Assembly (NCBI GenBank): GCA_030704615.1
Contig: CM060733.1
Span: forward strand, 5,208,001 to 5,272,000
Length of the DNA stretch: 64,000 bases
DNA from: Takakia lepidozioides
Lineage: Eukaryota > Streptophyta > Takakiopsida > Takakiales > Takakiaceae
Reading direction: 5' to 3'
This document shows positions 11,801 to 22,733 of this stretch, piece after piece. A program made the translations under genes and the position numbers. The notes below the pieces were generated by a model that saw only the letters and a program-made list of their open reading frames with translations, searched no databases and was not told the DNA's origin. The stretch's first letter is position 1. Each line of letters starts with the position of its first letter.

Positions 11801-12178
11801 CGTTGTCACTCTGTCATTCTCAAAATCGTCAAAACCAACATCGGTGCCAAAACCAACATTGCAACGAGCAGCGCAACCACCATAGCAACAATCGTGGAAC
11901 AACAATGAAAACAAAACAAGTTTAGGAAGTATGGAGTGCCATGGAACAACATTGAAAACAAATCCAACCAATGCCTAAGAATGACATGCACAAGCAGCCT
12001 TCTCCAGAGCTGCCGGCTTTGCACACGCATTGCAAACTATCTAAGGTTCACTCAACCGGTAATATGAAACACGATGAACAAATGATCAGGAATTCCATAA
12101 GACGGGAAAACAGGGTGAAATGTTTTGAAGGCACTTCATCTTCTCAGCTCAGCATGGATTTCCTTAATTTTTAACCAC

Positions 12179-12499
12179 TCAGACCTTGATCATTCTTCGC
12201 AACAGCTGCTGCTTTTGCGATGCAGCCATACGCTTCCAGCGATGCCAGGATGAAGATGCAAAAACAAAGCCAAAGCCAAAGCCAAAGCCAAAGCGAACAA
12301 AGCGAAAGCAGAAGTGGCTTGCCTGAGAGTACTCGGCTTCAGTTGGCGCGGGTTGTGAGCAAGACACTGGAATCTCCTGTTGGAGCTTAAGTTTGGCCAT
12401 GCGAGAGATTGGTCGTCGTCCATAGTACAAAGCTTTCAACTTCCGCCGCAGTCTGGATGTGAGGTCTCTCTTAGGAGAGCCACGTCCTTCAGGCGGCAT
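12179..12499 (-). CDS. Possible 5' exon, basic N-terminus, of the ParB-like gene
   Basis: A minus-strand ATG frame of 106 codons starting at 12499. It begins with an Arg/Lys-rich segment (about residues 5-45) and later contains a run of alternating Phe and Gly encoded by a six-base CAAAGC microsatellite at about 12270-12300. Its strand and place upstream of the ParB-like gene fit a first exon. I cannot define the donor site, and the microsatellite part is probably not coding. It could also be unrelated to that gene. Confidence 0.22.
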   Translation of the reverse strand: MPPEGRGSPKRDLTSRLRRKLKALYYGRRPISRMAKLKLQQEIPVSCSQPAPTEAEYSQASHFCFRFVRFGFGFGFGFVFASSSWHRWKRMAASQKQQLLRRMIKV

Positions 12500-12699
12500 A
12501 AGTCCCAGCCAAAATGGAAAAAGATCTCAGTTTTTTGGGGTACATGCCTCGAATAGAAGTTAATCCAAGATTAGCATCAGATTTAGGGTACGTATGAAGG
12601 AAGCCATGTGTCGCCAGCCCGAATAAAAACGGACGGCGGTGGACATTTAATGCCCATCTACGCAATTAAATGTCGGATAAAGCCCTCCCTATCGGATGA

Positions 12700-13330
12700 A
12701 ATATGACGCAACTCGGCCCGGAATTTCCAACGTAGAGGTAATTCGAAGCGCAGCAGAATAGAATTCCGGCGCCGGATTTCCATCCTGCAGGTAATTCGGA
12801 GCGCGGATGGATGGAAATCCGGCGCTGGATTTCCATCCGCCAGGTACGGCGGCGCGCAAAAATTCCGTCACGCAGGTAATTCGGAGAGCAGATGGAAATT
12901 TAGCGCCGAATTTCCATCCTGCCAGGTAGGGCCTCGCACGAAATTTCCGTCACGCAGGTAATTCGGAGCCGGATGAATGGAAATCCGGCGCCGGACTTCC
13001 ATCCTGCCAGGTAGGGCGGCGCGCGAAATTTCCGCCACGCAGGTAATTCGGAGCCGGATGGATGGAAATTCGGCGCCGGATTTCCATCCTGTCAGGTAGG
13101 GCGGCGCGCGAAATTTCCGCCACGCAGGTAATTCGGAGCGGATGGATGAAAATCCGGCGCCGGATTTCCATCCGCCAGGTTGGTCGGAGAACGGATGGAT
13201 GGAAATCCGGCGCCGAATCTCCATCCAGCAGGTAACTCGGATCGCTGGCAGATGGAAATTTGGCGCCGAATTTCCATTCGTCAGGTAAGTCGAAGCGCCG
13301 AATTACCTTCCTGCAGGTAATTCTGAGTGT
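12700..13330. repeat. Tandem array of GGCGCC-centred palindromes, part 1
   Basis: About eight copies of a unit containing an inverted repeat of the form GATGGAAATCCGGCGCCGGATTTCCATC, separated by GC-rich linkers such as CAGGTAGGGCGGCGCGCGAAATTTCCGCCACGCAGGTAATTCGGAGC. The spacing varies from about 50 to 90 bp. The palindrome arms differ between copies while staying largely self-complementary. Open frames across the array are a by-product of the repeat. Confidence 0.85.
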
Positions 13331-13434
13331 GGCCGCTTGGTTTTTCGGAGAAAAACAAACTAAACTGTTAGTTTTGTGGCTGAAGTCCACTTTTAGACAC
13401 GTTTTTTATGGAATCCTTGACTGCTAGAGGGAAA

Positions 13435-13870
13435 TCCGAACGGCCTCGGACGGAAATTCGGCGCCGTTTTTCCATCCTGGGAGGTTTTTATATCGTCCAG
13501 TTTTGGGCCTCACCACCTGACCAGACTTCCTTTGAGGGGGCCCGGATGGAAATTCGGCGCCGAATTTCCATCCGGGGGATGGTCTCTGTCGGACAGGTGC
13601 CGGCCTCTCCGCTCGAGGCGACTTCGTCCGGGCGTCCCCTGTTGGATATTCGGTGCCGAATTTCCGTCCGGGGGTTGAAATGTGACGGCCAGGTGCCGGC
13701 CTCTCCCCCCTCCCCGACTGCATCCGAACCGCCCCGCACGGAAATTCGGCGCCGTTTTTCCATCCTGGGAGGTTTTTATATCGTCCAGTTTTGGGCCTCA
13801 CCACCCGACCGGACTTCCTTTGAGGGGGCCCGGATGGAAATTCGGCGCCGAATTTCTATCCGGGGGATGG
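13435..13870. repeat. GGCGCC-palindrome array, part 2, with ~290-bp higher-order unit
   Basis: Five palindromes centred on TTCGGCGCCGAA or a near variant (about 13460, 13555, 13650, 13750 and 13845), spaced about 95 bp. The segment around 13440-13580 recurs almost identically at 13730-13870, giving a higher-order repeat of about 290 bp made of three palindrome units. The array ends abruptly against the retrotransposon leader at 13871. Confidence 0.85.
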
Positions 13871-14042
13871 TCTTAATCACTCCTTTCTCCAGACCCCACT
13901 CAGGGTCAGCATCATGCACTCTCTTAAGAATGTTTTCTTTACAACCGTCTGGCAATTCCAAGAACCTCTGAAAGAATTGTTTGGACAATCTTTCCTTCTC
14001 AGTTCCACAGGTCACATCAATCTTTAATTCTCCAACCACCAT
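13871..14042 (-). pseudogene. Start of retrotransposon leader/gag ORF, truncated
   Basis: On the minus strand an ATG at 14042 opens MVVGELK..., followed by a segment ending PEWGLEKGVIK that also appears at 34170-34350. It lies about 65 bp inside the 5' LTR edge at 14108 and is cut at 13871, where palindromic repeats take over. This is the expected place for a gag start, but I recognise no Gag domain in the short piece left. Confidence 0.55.
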
Positions 14043-14087
14043 GATCCCACCAGATGCCTGTCACATCTGGTTGTTCATGACCCAGTT

Positions 14088-14107
14088 CCCCAAGTATGGT
14101 CGCCAAA
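14088..14107 (-). other. Primer binding site of family A element
   Basis: Directly inside the LTR end (...CGACA) the minus strand reads TTTGGCGACCATACTTGGGG. The TGG two bases from the LTR is where a tRNA 3' CCA would pair. The plus-strand copy at 34107 has nearly the same sequence. I cannot name the tRNA. Confidence 0.6.
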
Positions 14108-15146
14108 TGTCGAGCGGCTTTTACTCACCCATCCCTTCGCTATCCGAGGTGGAAACTCCAAGATAGAAGAGTTGGATATCTCTAAGCACTCAGCCCGCTC
14201 AGAACAATCAGTCATGACCTACAACTAGTGAATCATGGTTGTGCTTCATATTTGTATTCATTCTTGCCTTCATGTTATCAATTTACCTTACCGCGTATAC
14301 TGAAGCATCAGATTGCTTCAGTATCTACTAAGTTCCAATTAATCATGCATTCATTCCACAACTTCTCTCATGTCTCTCTACACAATATGTTTGTATCGAT
14401 TCAATATCGGATTAAGATTAATCATGTATCATGCCTATGCCATGGTGTCCCTAATCTACCCTACTGTATAATTTTACAGCTTGCATGAATTAAGCCTCAA
14501 TCAAGTCATCGTCTCTTCTTCACTGTTTCTGCTCTCCGTTACGTCTCCTCCTCTCCTGAACAAGTTGCCCTCCTCAAGAAGTGATCCTCTTCATGTTGCC
14601 GCTCTGCCTAATCTACCCGCAAGCTGTTCTAACCACCTAACTAACTAACCGTCACCCCTAAAGTAACACGTTCCCTCTGCAGATGTCGTTCCCACACAGT
14701 CGTTCCCTGTCAATGATAACGGTTCCCCATGTACACTGTGACAGGCTGTGTCAAGCTGTGCCGAGCTGTGACTGGCTGTGTAAAGCTGTGTCGGGCTATG
14801 TCAGACTGTGTCTGGCTGTGATAGACTGTGATGGGCTGTGTAAAGCTGTGTCGGGCTGGGACTGGCTGTGCGAAGCTGTGTCGGGCTGTGTCAGACTGTG
14901 TCTGGCTGTGATAGACTGTGACGAACTGTGTAAAGCTGTGTCGGGTTGTGACTGGCTGTGCGAAGCTGTGTCGGGTTGTGTCTGGCTGTGATAGACTGTG
15001 ACAAGCTGTCTACCCCCCCTAAAGCCTGCGTCTGCCACCCCTAAGGCTCCTGTTGGTCTCAGTCTACCATTCATAAGTCCGCGCAAAAATTAAGGGTACC
15101 CCATAGAACCTGTAAAAGCGTCTAAGTCCCAAGCAGCCCTCTAACA
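14108..15146 (-). repeat. 5' LTR of family A gypsy-type element (1,039 bp)
   Basis: Minus-strand LTR with TG...CA ends (TGTTAGAGGG at 15146, CTCGACA at 14108), followed inward by the primer site. It carries a longer 10-bp array than its relatives, which accounts for much of its extra length. The outer flank is AGAAG (15147-15151). No matching duplication can be tested because the other end of this element is truncated or lies elsewhere. Confidence 0.85.
14733..15010 (+). repeat. 10-bp tandem array, longest copy
   Basis: About 27 ten-base units of GCTGTGNNNN with higher-order repetition: blocks such as TAAA-TCGG-ACTG-CGAA recur. On the element's own strand the core is CACAGC. It lies close to the LTR start, in the presumed U3 region. 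Confidence 0.88.
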
Positions 15147-16417
15147 AGAAGCAGCATCCAGAGCCGTACACAAAAGCACAATGGCTCGAAGTGAAGAAAA
15201 TGTACAAATTCAACAAGTTGGAGTTCGAGACATTCCGATCGAAACTGGGGGCCAAATACATGAAAAGCAAAATGAACATGAATATGAAGACCGAGAAAGT
15301 GAGTGACGCTTTCATCAAATACGTGCTTTCATGCAAGAAAAGGGTTGAAGACATAGAGAAGGAAATGGGCAACCTCAAGGATACCTTCAAGTCACATTAC
15401 CAGTGCATAGGAGGGAAGCGGAGGTTCACGGATGCAAAAACACAGTTGCAAATTGTGAGAAAGAGGGATTTTGATAACATCGCAATGGTGTTCGTCAACA
15501 TAGTCTATGACGATGATTCAGTTGTTTTCATGCAAAGAAATTACAAGAATATTTTTGATGCGTTCTTCGAACTGCAGCTGAGCCCTTATGCATTTGTCTT
15601 CTTCTCGACGCAGAGGTCCTCTTCCAATCTAGTTTTGTACATAAGGTTTGGCGAGGGGCGGGACAAGTATATCCTACTTCAAGGGTTGTATCTTCCTGGA
15701 GAGTTCGACAATCCTTTCAAGAGCCGGCCAAAGTCATTTTCAAGGCCACTCATGTGCCTTGATTACATATTTCCTGCTACAGCTGCCCAGATTGAGAACC
15801 ACGAGGAGCACCTGCAAGGAGTCTTGATGAGGGCAGGAGACCCACAGGCACAATGGCGAAGGAAATGACAACGATGATGATGACGATGAAGAGATCTGGA
15901 GACAAAGGAAAACCAGGAAGAAGGTGACGGAAACGAAACGTTGGACAAAAATGAAGAACTTGAGAGAGGTGAGGAAGACAAAGACGACTACCAACCCGAT
16001 GATGCCGTCAACAATTTCTTGCAAGATGAGACAAAACAAATTGAGCAAGGCAGAAATCCACGAGCTGAACAAGCAGGGAGGGTATTACCCGAAGAAATCC
16101 ACTATCCACAGGCCCTGACAAATACCGGTGAAGGAGACAATCTCGAGACAATTGTGCTGTCTTCCTCCACTAAAGAAGTGGGGGGAGACAATGTAAAGGA
16201 TAACGCCGATTCTAGAGACGTCTTCGATAAGGAGATTTCAGAAATAGACTCAAGGGTGGGACTCAGGCCTGTGGAGGGGGATATGCCATTACGGATGTCA
16301 CCATATCAAGGTTTTAGCCAAAGAGTTAGAGACATCGTTGATGGTCAGGCATCTAGGGCATTGGTTGGCAATCAAAATTCTGTTGACGTGAGTATTGCAA
16401 ATTATGAGCTGCCCTGA
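15147..16417 (+). pseudogene. Unrecognised gene with acidic tail, 5' end lost to LTR insertion
   Basis: An open frame runs from the LTR edge (...PEPYTKAQWLEVKKMYKF...) to 15868 and continues in the same frame from about 15890 to 16417. A GAT-rich acidic microsatellite between them causes apparent stops, so two compensating shifts are likely. The first ~225 residues look globular (Lys-rich start, then FVNIVYDDDSVVFMQRNYKNIFDAFF-like sequence). The rest is Asp/Glu-rich and disordered. A GTGAGT donor at about 16387 suggests a further exon. There is no start codon, because the sequence begins directly at the LTR boundary; the 5' part was displaced by the insertion. I do not recognise the family. 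It may itself be transposon-borne. Confidence 0.4.
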
Positions 16418-17953
16418 CACTTGTAAAACCCAATTTACAAACTTGATATAACATCAAAATATTTTACCAATGGAACTAATAACCTATTGTTCTGTGATAG
16501 TCTCGTCAAACAATCAAAATTTATACGGAAGTCTAATCACCAACATTTTCTGTAGATCCGTGAGTCCAATATGGAGGAAGTGACACATACCAGAACAAAC
16601 GACACACAATAGCGTACAATGAAGAAACAATACTATGTAAGTAAAAAGAATGGGCCTACAACCCATGACAATCCATCCAGTCAGTACACCATTATCCCAG
16701 GCTGCAGCGGAAGAGAAAACCTGGCACAATCGGAGATTCTTCATTGAGATTTGTCTAGACATATTGTTTGTCTTCTTTTATTATCATCCCTGGAGGGTGA
16801 CCCAATGCCCTTGAGTTTGTTACTTCATCCGCTTTCATCTCTGTGTTTGCATAGTGCACCAGTCGCACAAGGCCTGCCGTGATGCTTACTTCTGACCATC
16901 TCTAGTGTACATGCCTTGGTCCAGTATTAACATATGTGTCTAACTTGGCTTTGCAGAGAAGTGCATGGAGAAACTACTCTACTACATATTGGTATCAGTT
17001 CACTGTACTTAGTGCACAGCCGTATCGTGCATGCTAGCTAAGCCTGCGGCCTCTGTTTGTATCAATGCAAATCAAATGCTTCGATGCATGAGCCTTAGTC
17101 CCACAAAACACTTTAGCTAACCATCATCACACCACCTCTATGTTAATGGATCCATTCTACCTCACACCAGGCTGATTCTAGTGCTCACTTCCAATGATGA
17201 TAATCTCCATCCTTTACTCAAGAATCAACCACCTCGCACCAAAATCTGAGAGAGATGACTATCCGCAACCACTCGTCTTATACCTGACCTGATCATAAAC
17301 TTTGTCTTATCTATGCCGTCACTTCACGTGATCATTTAATAACTAGACCCAACAACATAATCAGCTGCAACCTTAGGCTTGAAGACTTAGTGGACACCGG
17401 GTATTATTCCCCTCTGTGCCACAGGCCTGATTGTTGTTAAATACATCTTAAGGCGACGTGTACCTCATTCCATCCACCCTTTATCTTAGTGTCACTAGCT
17501 AATATTATTGTGGCCACTCTACCCACTAAATCACCACTGAGTCCTTTGTCTATTTCTGCAGTATCATCCCCATGTGATGAAGAATCAACTTTTTTTATTG
17601 GTGCTTTCATCGCCCTGTCATCCTGCTAGCTCGTCATCCATCCACTAATGCCAATTAGTGATCTCATCCCTGCCTGTCATCCAATTTTCCCACCGTCCAT
17701 CCGCTGATGAAAATTTGTCAATTTCATCCTGTTCACTCTAATGATAAATCGCGATCTCATCTAGTTAGCCCGCCATCGTTCCTTAAGCACAAACCCCAAT
17801 TTCCTTGTCTTGCTCTTGGGGTTCTCCCGTGTTTCCCTCATTACCTCCATTTGACTCACAGATGTAAGTTCTCCCTTCTTTAGCTGGCTGGCCCTCTAGC
17901 CAACGCTTCACTCACATATTCAGGTGCTTCACGTCTCGCCTCACTCTGTTCCA
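16418..17953. other. No gene recognised; possible LTR of the next element
   Basis: About 1.5 kb, rich in CATCC and with no coding signal I trust. It lies where the 3' LTR of the gypsy relic at 18-21 kb (minus strand) should be. A purine tract (minus strand, about 17868-17882) is present, but I could not pair LTR ends. Confidence 0.3.
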
Positions 17954-18775
17954 TCATTTTCCTGCTGCGTCTTCCAGAATGCATACTCGTTCACCTTCCT
18001 TCTTAGTACAGTCAATGTGCTTGTCTACATAGCCTTGAAAGGAGTATGGACCTTCCCAAGATGTCTCCATGTTCTTCTTTTTGCCAGGCTTGAGCATCAT
18101 CACCGATGCGCCTTCCTTCAGCTCAGTGAGTGCTTTCCCTCTTGATTTCCTGGTTGCATAAGCTTTCTGTTGTGCCCTTTGTGCTACATCAACATTCTCT
18201 CTCAATGTGCCCTCCAGCTCATGTATGAATGCCATCTTCTCCTCAATCATTCTGTGCTTTGCTTCCTGATCGTCAGTGAGCTCCACTAGTTTGGAAATTT
18301 GCCAGAATTCGTTGTCTGCTCCCAACCTCATTGCCCGTCCTGTCATCACCATGTATGGTGAAAAATTGGTTGAGGCTTGTATGCCCACTCTATACCCAAA
18401 CGCCGCCTTGTAAAGAGCTCTGTCCCACTCTTTATTTTCCTGTGTACTCAGCGTGATCATGCTTCTTTGAGTGATCGAATTAATCTCTCCACCATCCCGT
18501 TGCACTGAGGCCAATAAGGGGCTGATCTCTCATGTTTGACCCCAAACTTCTTGCAGGTGTCTTCGAAATCTTTTGTCCACTCCAACCGGTGGTCTGTGAG
18601 CACCGAATTTGGTACCTCGTAGCGGTACATGACCTGCTCTTCAAAGAAGCGAGCTGCCAATTTTGAGGTATGATCTGCTACTGCACTTACCTCTATCCAC
18701 TTTGAAAAGTGATCCACTGCGATCAATGCGTATTTGTTGCTCGTCTTCTTCCTGTGACTGCATCTCCTCTCCTGC
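17954..18775 (-). pseudogene. Ty3/gypsy integrase and C-terminal tail (second family)
   Basis: Minus-strand integrase core: IAVDHFSKWIEV carries the first Asp, LTDHRLEWTKDF the second (normally followed by a Gly or Asn), and NGMVERLIRSLKE the Glu. Then come KEWDRALYKAAFGYR, SPYMVMTGR and a C-terminal tail with SWEGPYSFQGYVD, the usual end of a gypsy integrase. A frameshift near 18460-18510 separates core and tail. Reverse transcriptase and RNase H, which should precede it, are absent: the preceding ORF runs directly into integrase at about 18.77 kb. Confidence 0.85.
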
Positions 18776-21151
18776 TTCATCGCTGTATTTGGACTCCAGG
18801 GAGCATTCTTCCCTTTGCCCCTGCCCCCATTCTTCATTTTCTTCAGTGTCATCATGATCATCCCTTCCACTGATTTGTTCCTGCCTATAGTTCTCATTGT
18901 CCGTTTCCTGCTCATGTTCACTTTCTTCCTTGTTTTGTTCTCCATCTTGGTCTTGTGCTTCCATCCCCTGACTCCTTGTCATCACCATGTTTATTCTAGG
19001 TGTATCATCCCCCATCCTGATGTCAAGCAATCTCTGCAACACTTGGTTTTCGTCCATTTGGGTCTGGCATTGTACCCCTTGGTGGTTTGGTCGACAATAC
19101 CAGTAGGCCCTTCGCTGATCTGGCTTCTTTGGTATGACAGGGTTTGGCTCTTCTTTTGGAGCTTCGTTACTGCTGCATATCCCTTGTTGTGGCTTCCTCC
19201 ACACTCCGTTTACCTTGGTAAGTTTCCACCCATCCGGCTGTCCATCACCTTCTTCTCCTTCCATTTGAACTACCCACTTCAGCCCTGCTCTTGATGGATC
19301 GTGTCTCTCCTCATCAGCCCATTCCCAGCATTGTGGTTTCACAGTTTCCTTTCGCATTTGCTGCTCTTGGTGCTTGTTGTCTGATCGAGGCAGCTCAAGT
19401 TTCTCTTCCATCTTCCCAGTCTGTTTACAATTCCCATTCTTTGTTGGTACCTTGGTGGTTGTATGCTCACATGGGTTCTCTCCTGTCCTTTTGTCATCAT
19501 AACTGTCTGTCCTGGCTTTGTCTGTAACCTCACTTTGCTGCATATGTACTGTGTGCAGATTCAATCCTTTCTCGCTATCCTTACCGAGCTCAAAAAAAAC
19601 TGAGTACTCTGACTTTCTTCCCTCAATTCTCTTACCCTCAGTCCCTCTGATTGCTGCCAACTTTTCTCTCTCCTGATTTCTCTCCCGTGCTGTCACTCTT
19701 GTTAGTTTCTGACCCTTCATCGTGGTTGCACACTCCATTTCCTGTTGATCTTCCCTTGTTTTTTGCTTGTGTTGACACCCCACATTTCTCCTTTCACCAC
19801 TTCTCTCTCTTGCACCACTCTGCCCTGTTCTTGCTGATGGTGTCTTTGTTTGTGTGACAACAGGTTGGTACTTTTCCTGTCCAGCCTCTTCCCATCGATG
19901 GCTGCCTCTCCCACTCTCTTCTTTCTGCAGATAAGATGGGTCTAGCTTCGTTGTCTCAATCTCTTCTGCATTCAATCCTCCCTTTGGATTACTGCTTTCA
20001 TACTTCAACCGCCCCAAGGCTGTGGTGCACATACTCTTGCTGTTCTCATATAGTCTGAAAAAAGATACGTCTCCCATTTCTGCTTCTTTGATAGTGTTGC
20101 TGCTCATCTTCATGTTGTATGCATGCTTCAGGCAAAGCTGGTCCTGCCTTGACCTTACTTTCTCGATATCCATACCAACTGCACTTCCATGATTCATCTC
20201 CTTTTCCTCAGATTATTCCATGCTTAATGATCGTGTCTGTCTTGTTGCATTTGCAGGGCTGGTCTCCTGTTCAGCTCCATTCACTTGCAACCCCGAAAAA
20301 GATAAATCTGCCCTCTCCCATTCTCTTCTTAATTTCCCTTCATCAGTGCCTTCAAGTGTTCTCTTGGAACCTCTCATGCCCTCAATTTGGATTAGATCTT
20401 CTTGTTGTGCTTGGTCTGTAGTACTGAGTGGCAGTCTATACTTATAGTTGTAATCAATTTCAGTTGTCTGCCCCACAATGTTGACCCCAGGTAGTAATTC
20501 AAACCTGACCTTCTTCTGCTTCAGTTTCCTTTCAGTCATTTTGGATGCAGTTGGAATGACATCTACTACTGTTTCCTTGATGACCTCAAAGTCAAACCCA
20601 ATGGTCAAGTTGGTGCCCTTAATATTTCCCAGTTGTTTCCACTCAAGTGGATTTAGACTTGTCCTAACCTTGAAGGCTACCCCAGTTAGTTCCTTCTCGA
20701 ATTGCCACAGGGCCCAAACAAAGAGATAGTAATGTACCTCACTCATCTTTGATTTATCATCGCTGACTTTCCTCTCATGTACCCCCATGACAGTGCTATC
20801 AGTCCTTTCAAATTGGATTAGTGTGGCACGAGCAGTCACTACAACAGATTCCGGCTTTAACGTCTGCCACATTTGCCCAGTCGTAGCATATATGTCTACA
20901 AAATGCAATGGGGCAGTCCTGGTTGCCATTTGTGACCAGCAGAAGTCGTATATGCCACCTTGTACCTCCACCACGTCAGGATCTACGGTCAAACACGTTT
21001 GACCAGATAGGGGAAGATGGTAGATACGACTAGGAGTCATGGCCAAAACTGCAACAGGATGACGTGGGCATGGGAATGTATGACTGCCAGTATTCACAAC
21101 TGCACGTGGCGATTGCCGGTTGCCCAAGGAGTGTCTACGTGGACGATGCAA
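18776..21151 (-). pseudogene. Long gag-like ORF of the second gypsy relic
   Basis: A minus-strand frame of about 790 codons with one in-frame TAA near 20210. The N-terminal ~300 residues look folded (HFVDIYATTGQMW; EVHYYLFVWALWQFEKELTGV). The remainder is hydrophilic, rich in Lys, Glu, Gln and Arg. It contains a CRPNHQGVQC Cys/His cluster near 19.08 kb and ends in a strongly acidic stretch. It sits immediately upstream of integrase on the same strand, where gag-pro-RT should be, so I take it as the element's gag or extra ORF fused by deletion to the integrase. No named family is recognised. Confidence 0.5.
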
Positions 21152-22124
21152 ACAGAAATGGATGAAACATATGCAGGATGTGATTGCAAATGACGACGTG
21201 TCAATCTATCATTGCTCGTAGGGTTGGACATTCAGGTGCATTGGATGCAAGTGCATCTAACGGTTGCACACGATGCATGTTACTAATGCATGGGCTTGGT
21301 GAAGAACAGAGACAAGTCCCGAACATGCGTATGAGAGGCGACCATGCAGGTTCTATGATGGTTGAAGCGGTGCACTGCATTTAAAAAAAATCGGCAACAC
21401 AATTGAAAGACAAAGGCTTGAGAGAAGACGAAACGATGCATTCAGTGGATACGCACCTTGGTGCAAGACACCGGCCAGTCATTCTCATTCACAGTGATGC
21501 AAAATATGTGAAGACAAAAAGACCCAGCGGGTAGTTCAGGGCACCCAAAAACGAGCGGTGTTCGCTATACCGCAATCTGCAAATGCACTGGCCTACTCAG
21601 AATCATGGCACATTGTGTGCGCAATGACTCTCATTAAATTCACCTATGCATTTGATCCTCTTAGTGGTCTCCATCATATGTAATGTCTTAGAGATTCAGT
21701 CTTCAACGTACATGCGGAAGAAGCATGTACGCATCAAAGTTGGAAACAGTCAGTAGCTAGAGGAACAGAATACATCTCTTAATGTCAACGATTCACCCAA
21801 TGCTACTCCTTCGACCAAGTGCATCCTAACTTCTGCCGATTCCTGCTATCCTAGTTGCAAGTGCTGGGATAGGAGATTACAGGATGCCTTCACACACAAG
21901 AGTAGCAACAAACTTCATGACTGACATCCTCTCACAACTCCTCTACAGGGAGAACCCAATTGGACAGGGAAGCTTAGTGATGTGGTACCACGCCGCGTAG
22001 CCATATAGGTAGGGGTACCGATGCCCACAGGCGTCCAGCCTTTTGCTGCAAGCAGATAGGCAGAAAAATTGAGGCACGGCCTCCCTTCGGTGAATGCCGC
22101 TGGTTCCAAGCCACTGAAGCACAA
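21152..22124. other. No gene recognised
   Basis: About 970 bp with only short frames. It lies upstream of the gag-like ORF on its strand and may include that element's leader. Confidence 0.35.
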
Positions 22125-22733
22125 TTAAACAAGCCTCTTCCGCATGACGGCTAATTCGCTGTGCTTCTGCCTACTCTGCAGCATACTGAATTGCCTGCTC
22201 CCTTCGAAGGCGCTCCATGCTGCGGTGCCATTGAGTTGTGTGTGCAGTTCTTCTGAAGCGGGATCGCATGGTAGTCGTGTGATGATGGGGCGAGTTGGCC
22301 CACAACGATGACCACAGCAAATGCGTTCGCATGCTAACCGTGTGATGCAAGGGCGACTTGCCAAACGACGAAGTGAACAGGGACGACGTAGACACTGCAA
22401 AGAAGCAAGAGCGATGAAGAGCAAGCAAGAGCAAACAAAATGAAAGGCAAGTGGAGCGAAGTGGAGATAAAATCCAAGCTCCCGCCAACCTGCTTCCCGC
22501 CAAATTCTAATGGAGTGGCAAAACGGGGGCACCGGGATCTCTTGGCTACCCCACTGCCACTTAAGATCACTTCCTCCCTCTCCTCTATCGTTGAATGCTA
22601 CCACTGCACATTTGCTGTCATTAGCCTCTAGCCCCCAAAGATCAAAGTATCTCTTCGCGCAATCAATCAACTCCTGGAGATTGGTTGGAGTCTCCCCTAT
22701 ACCTGCGAAGTCATCTGCAAACATAAGGGCTGT
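22125..22733 (-). pseudogene. LINE-type reverse transcriptase fragment
   Basis: On the minus strand, ALMFADDF is the FADD form of the RT catalytic box. It is followed by TNLQELIDCAKRYFDLWGLEANDSKC, typical of non-LTR retrotransposon RT downstream of the active site. Recognisable coding ends near 22530, after which the frame degrades. About 65 residues of a domain normally over 250 long remain, with no endonuclease. Confidence 0.65.

Noticed and set aside
12868-13804. Several open frames rich in Arg, Ile and Pro across 12.9-13.8 kb
   Set aside because: They come from the palindromic repeat having few stop codons. The same motif is open in more than one frame and on both strands.
14683-14991. 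Open frame on the plus strand rich in LCKAVSGCD repeats
   Set aside because: It is translation of the 10-bp DNA array inside an LTR. Similar frames appear in the other arrays in both directions.
16763-17869. TG...CA segment as the 3' LTR of the second gypsy relic
   Set aside because: There is no second copy in the window to define LTR ends, and the spacing from the purine tract is poor.
18815-19857. Ser/Pro/Leu-rich open frames on the plus strand
   Set aside because: Antisense shadows of the Glu/Lys/Gln-rich gag-like ORF.
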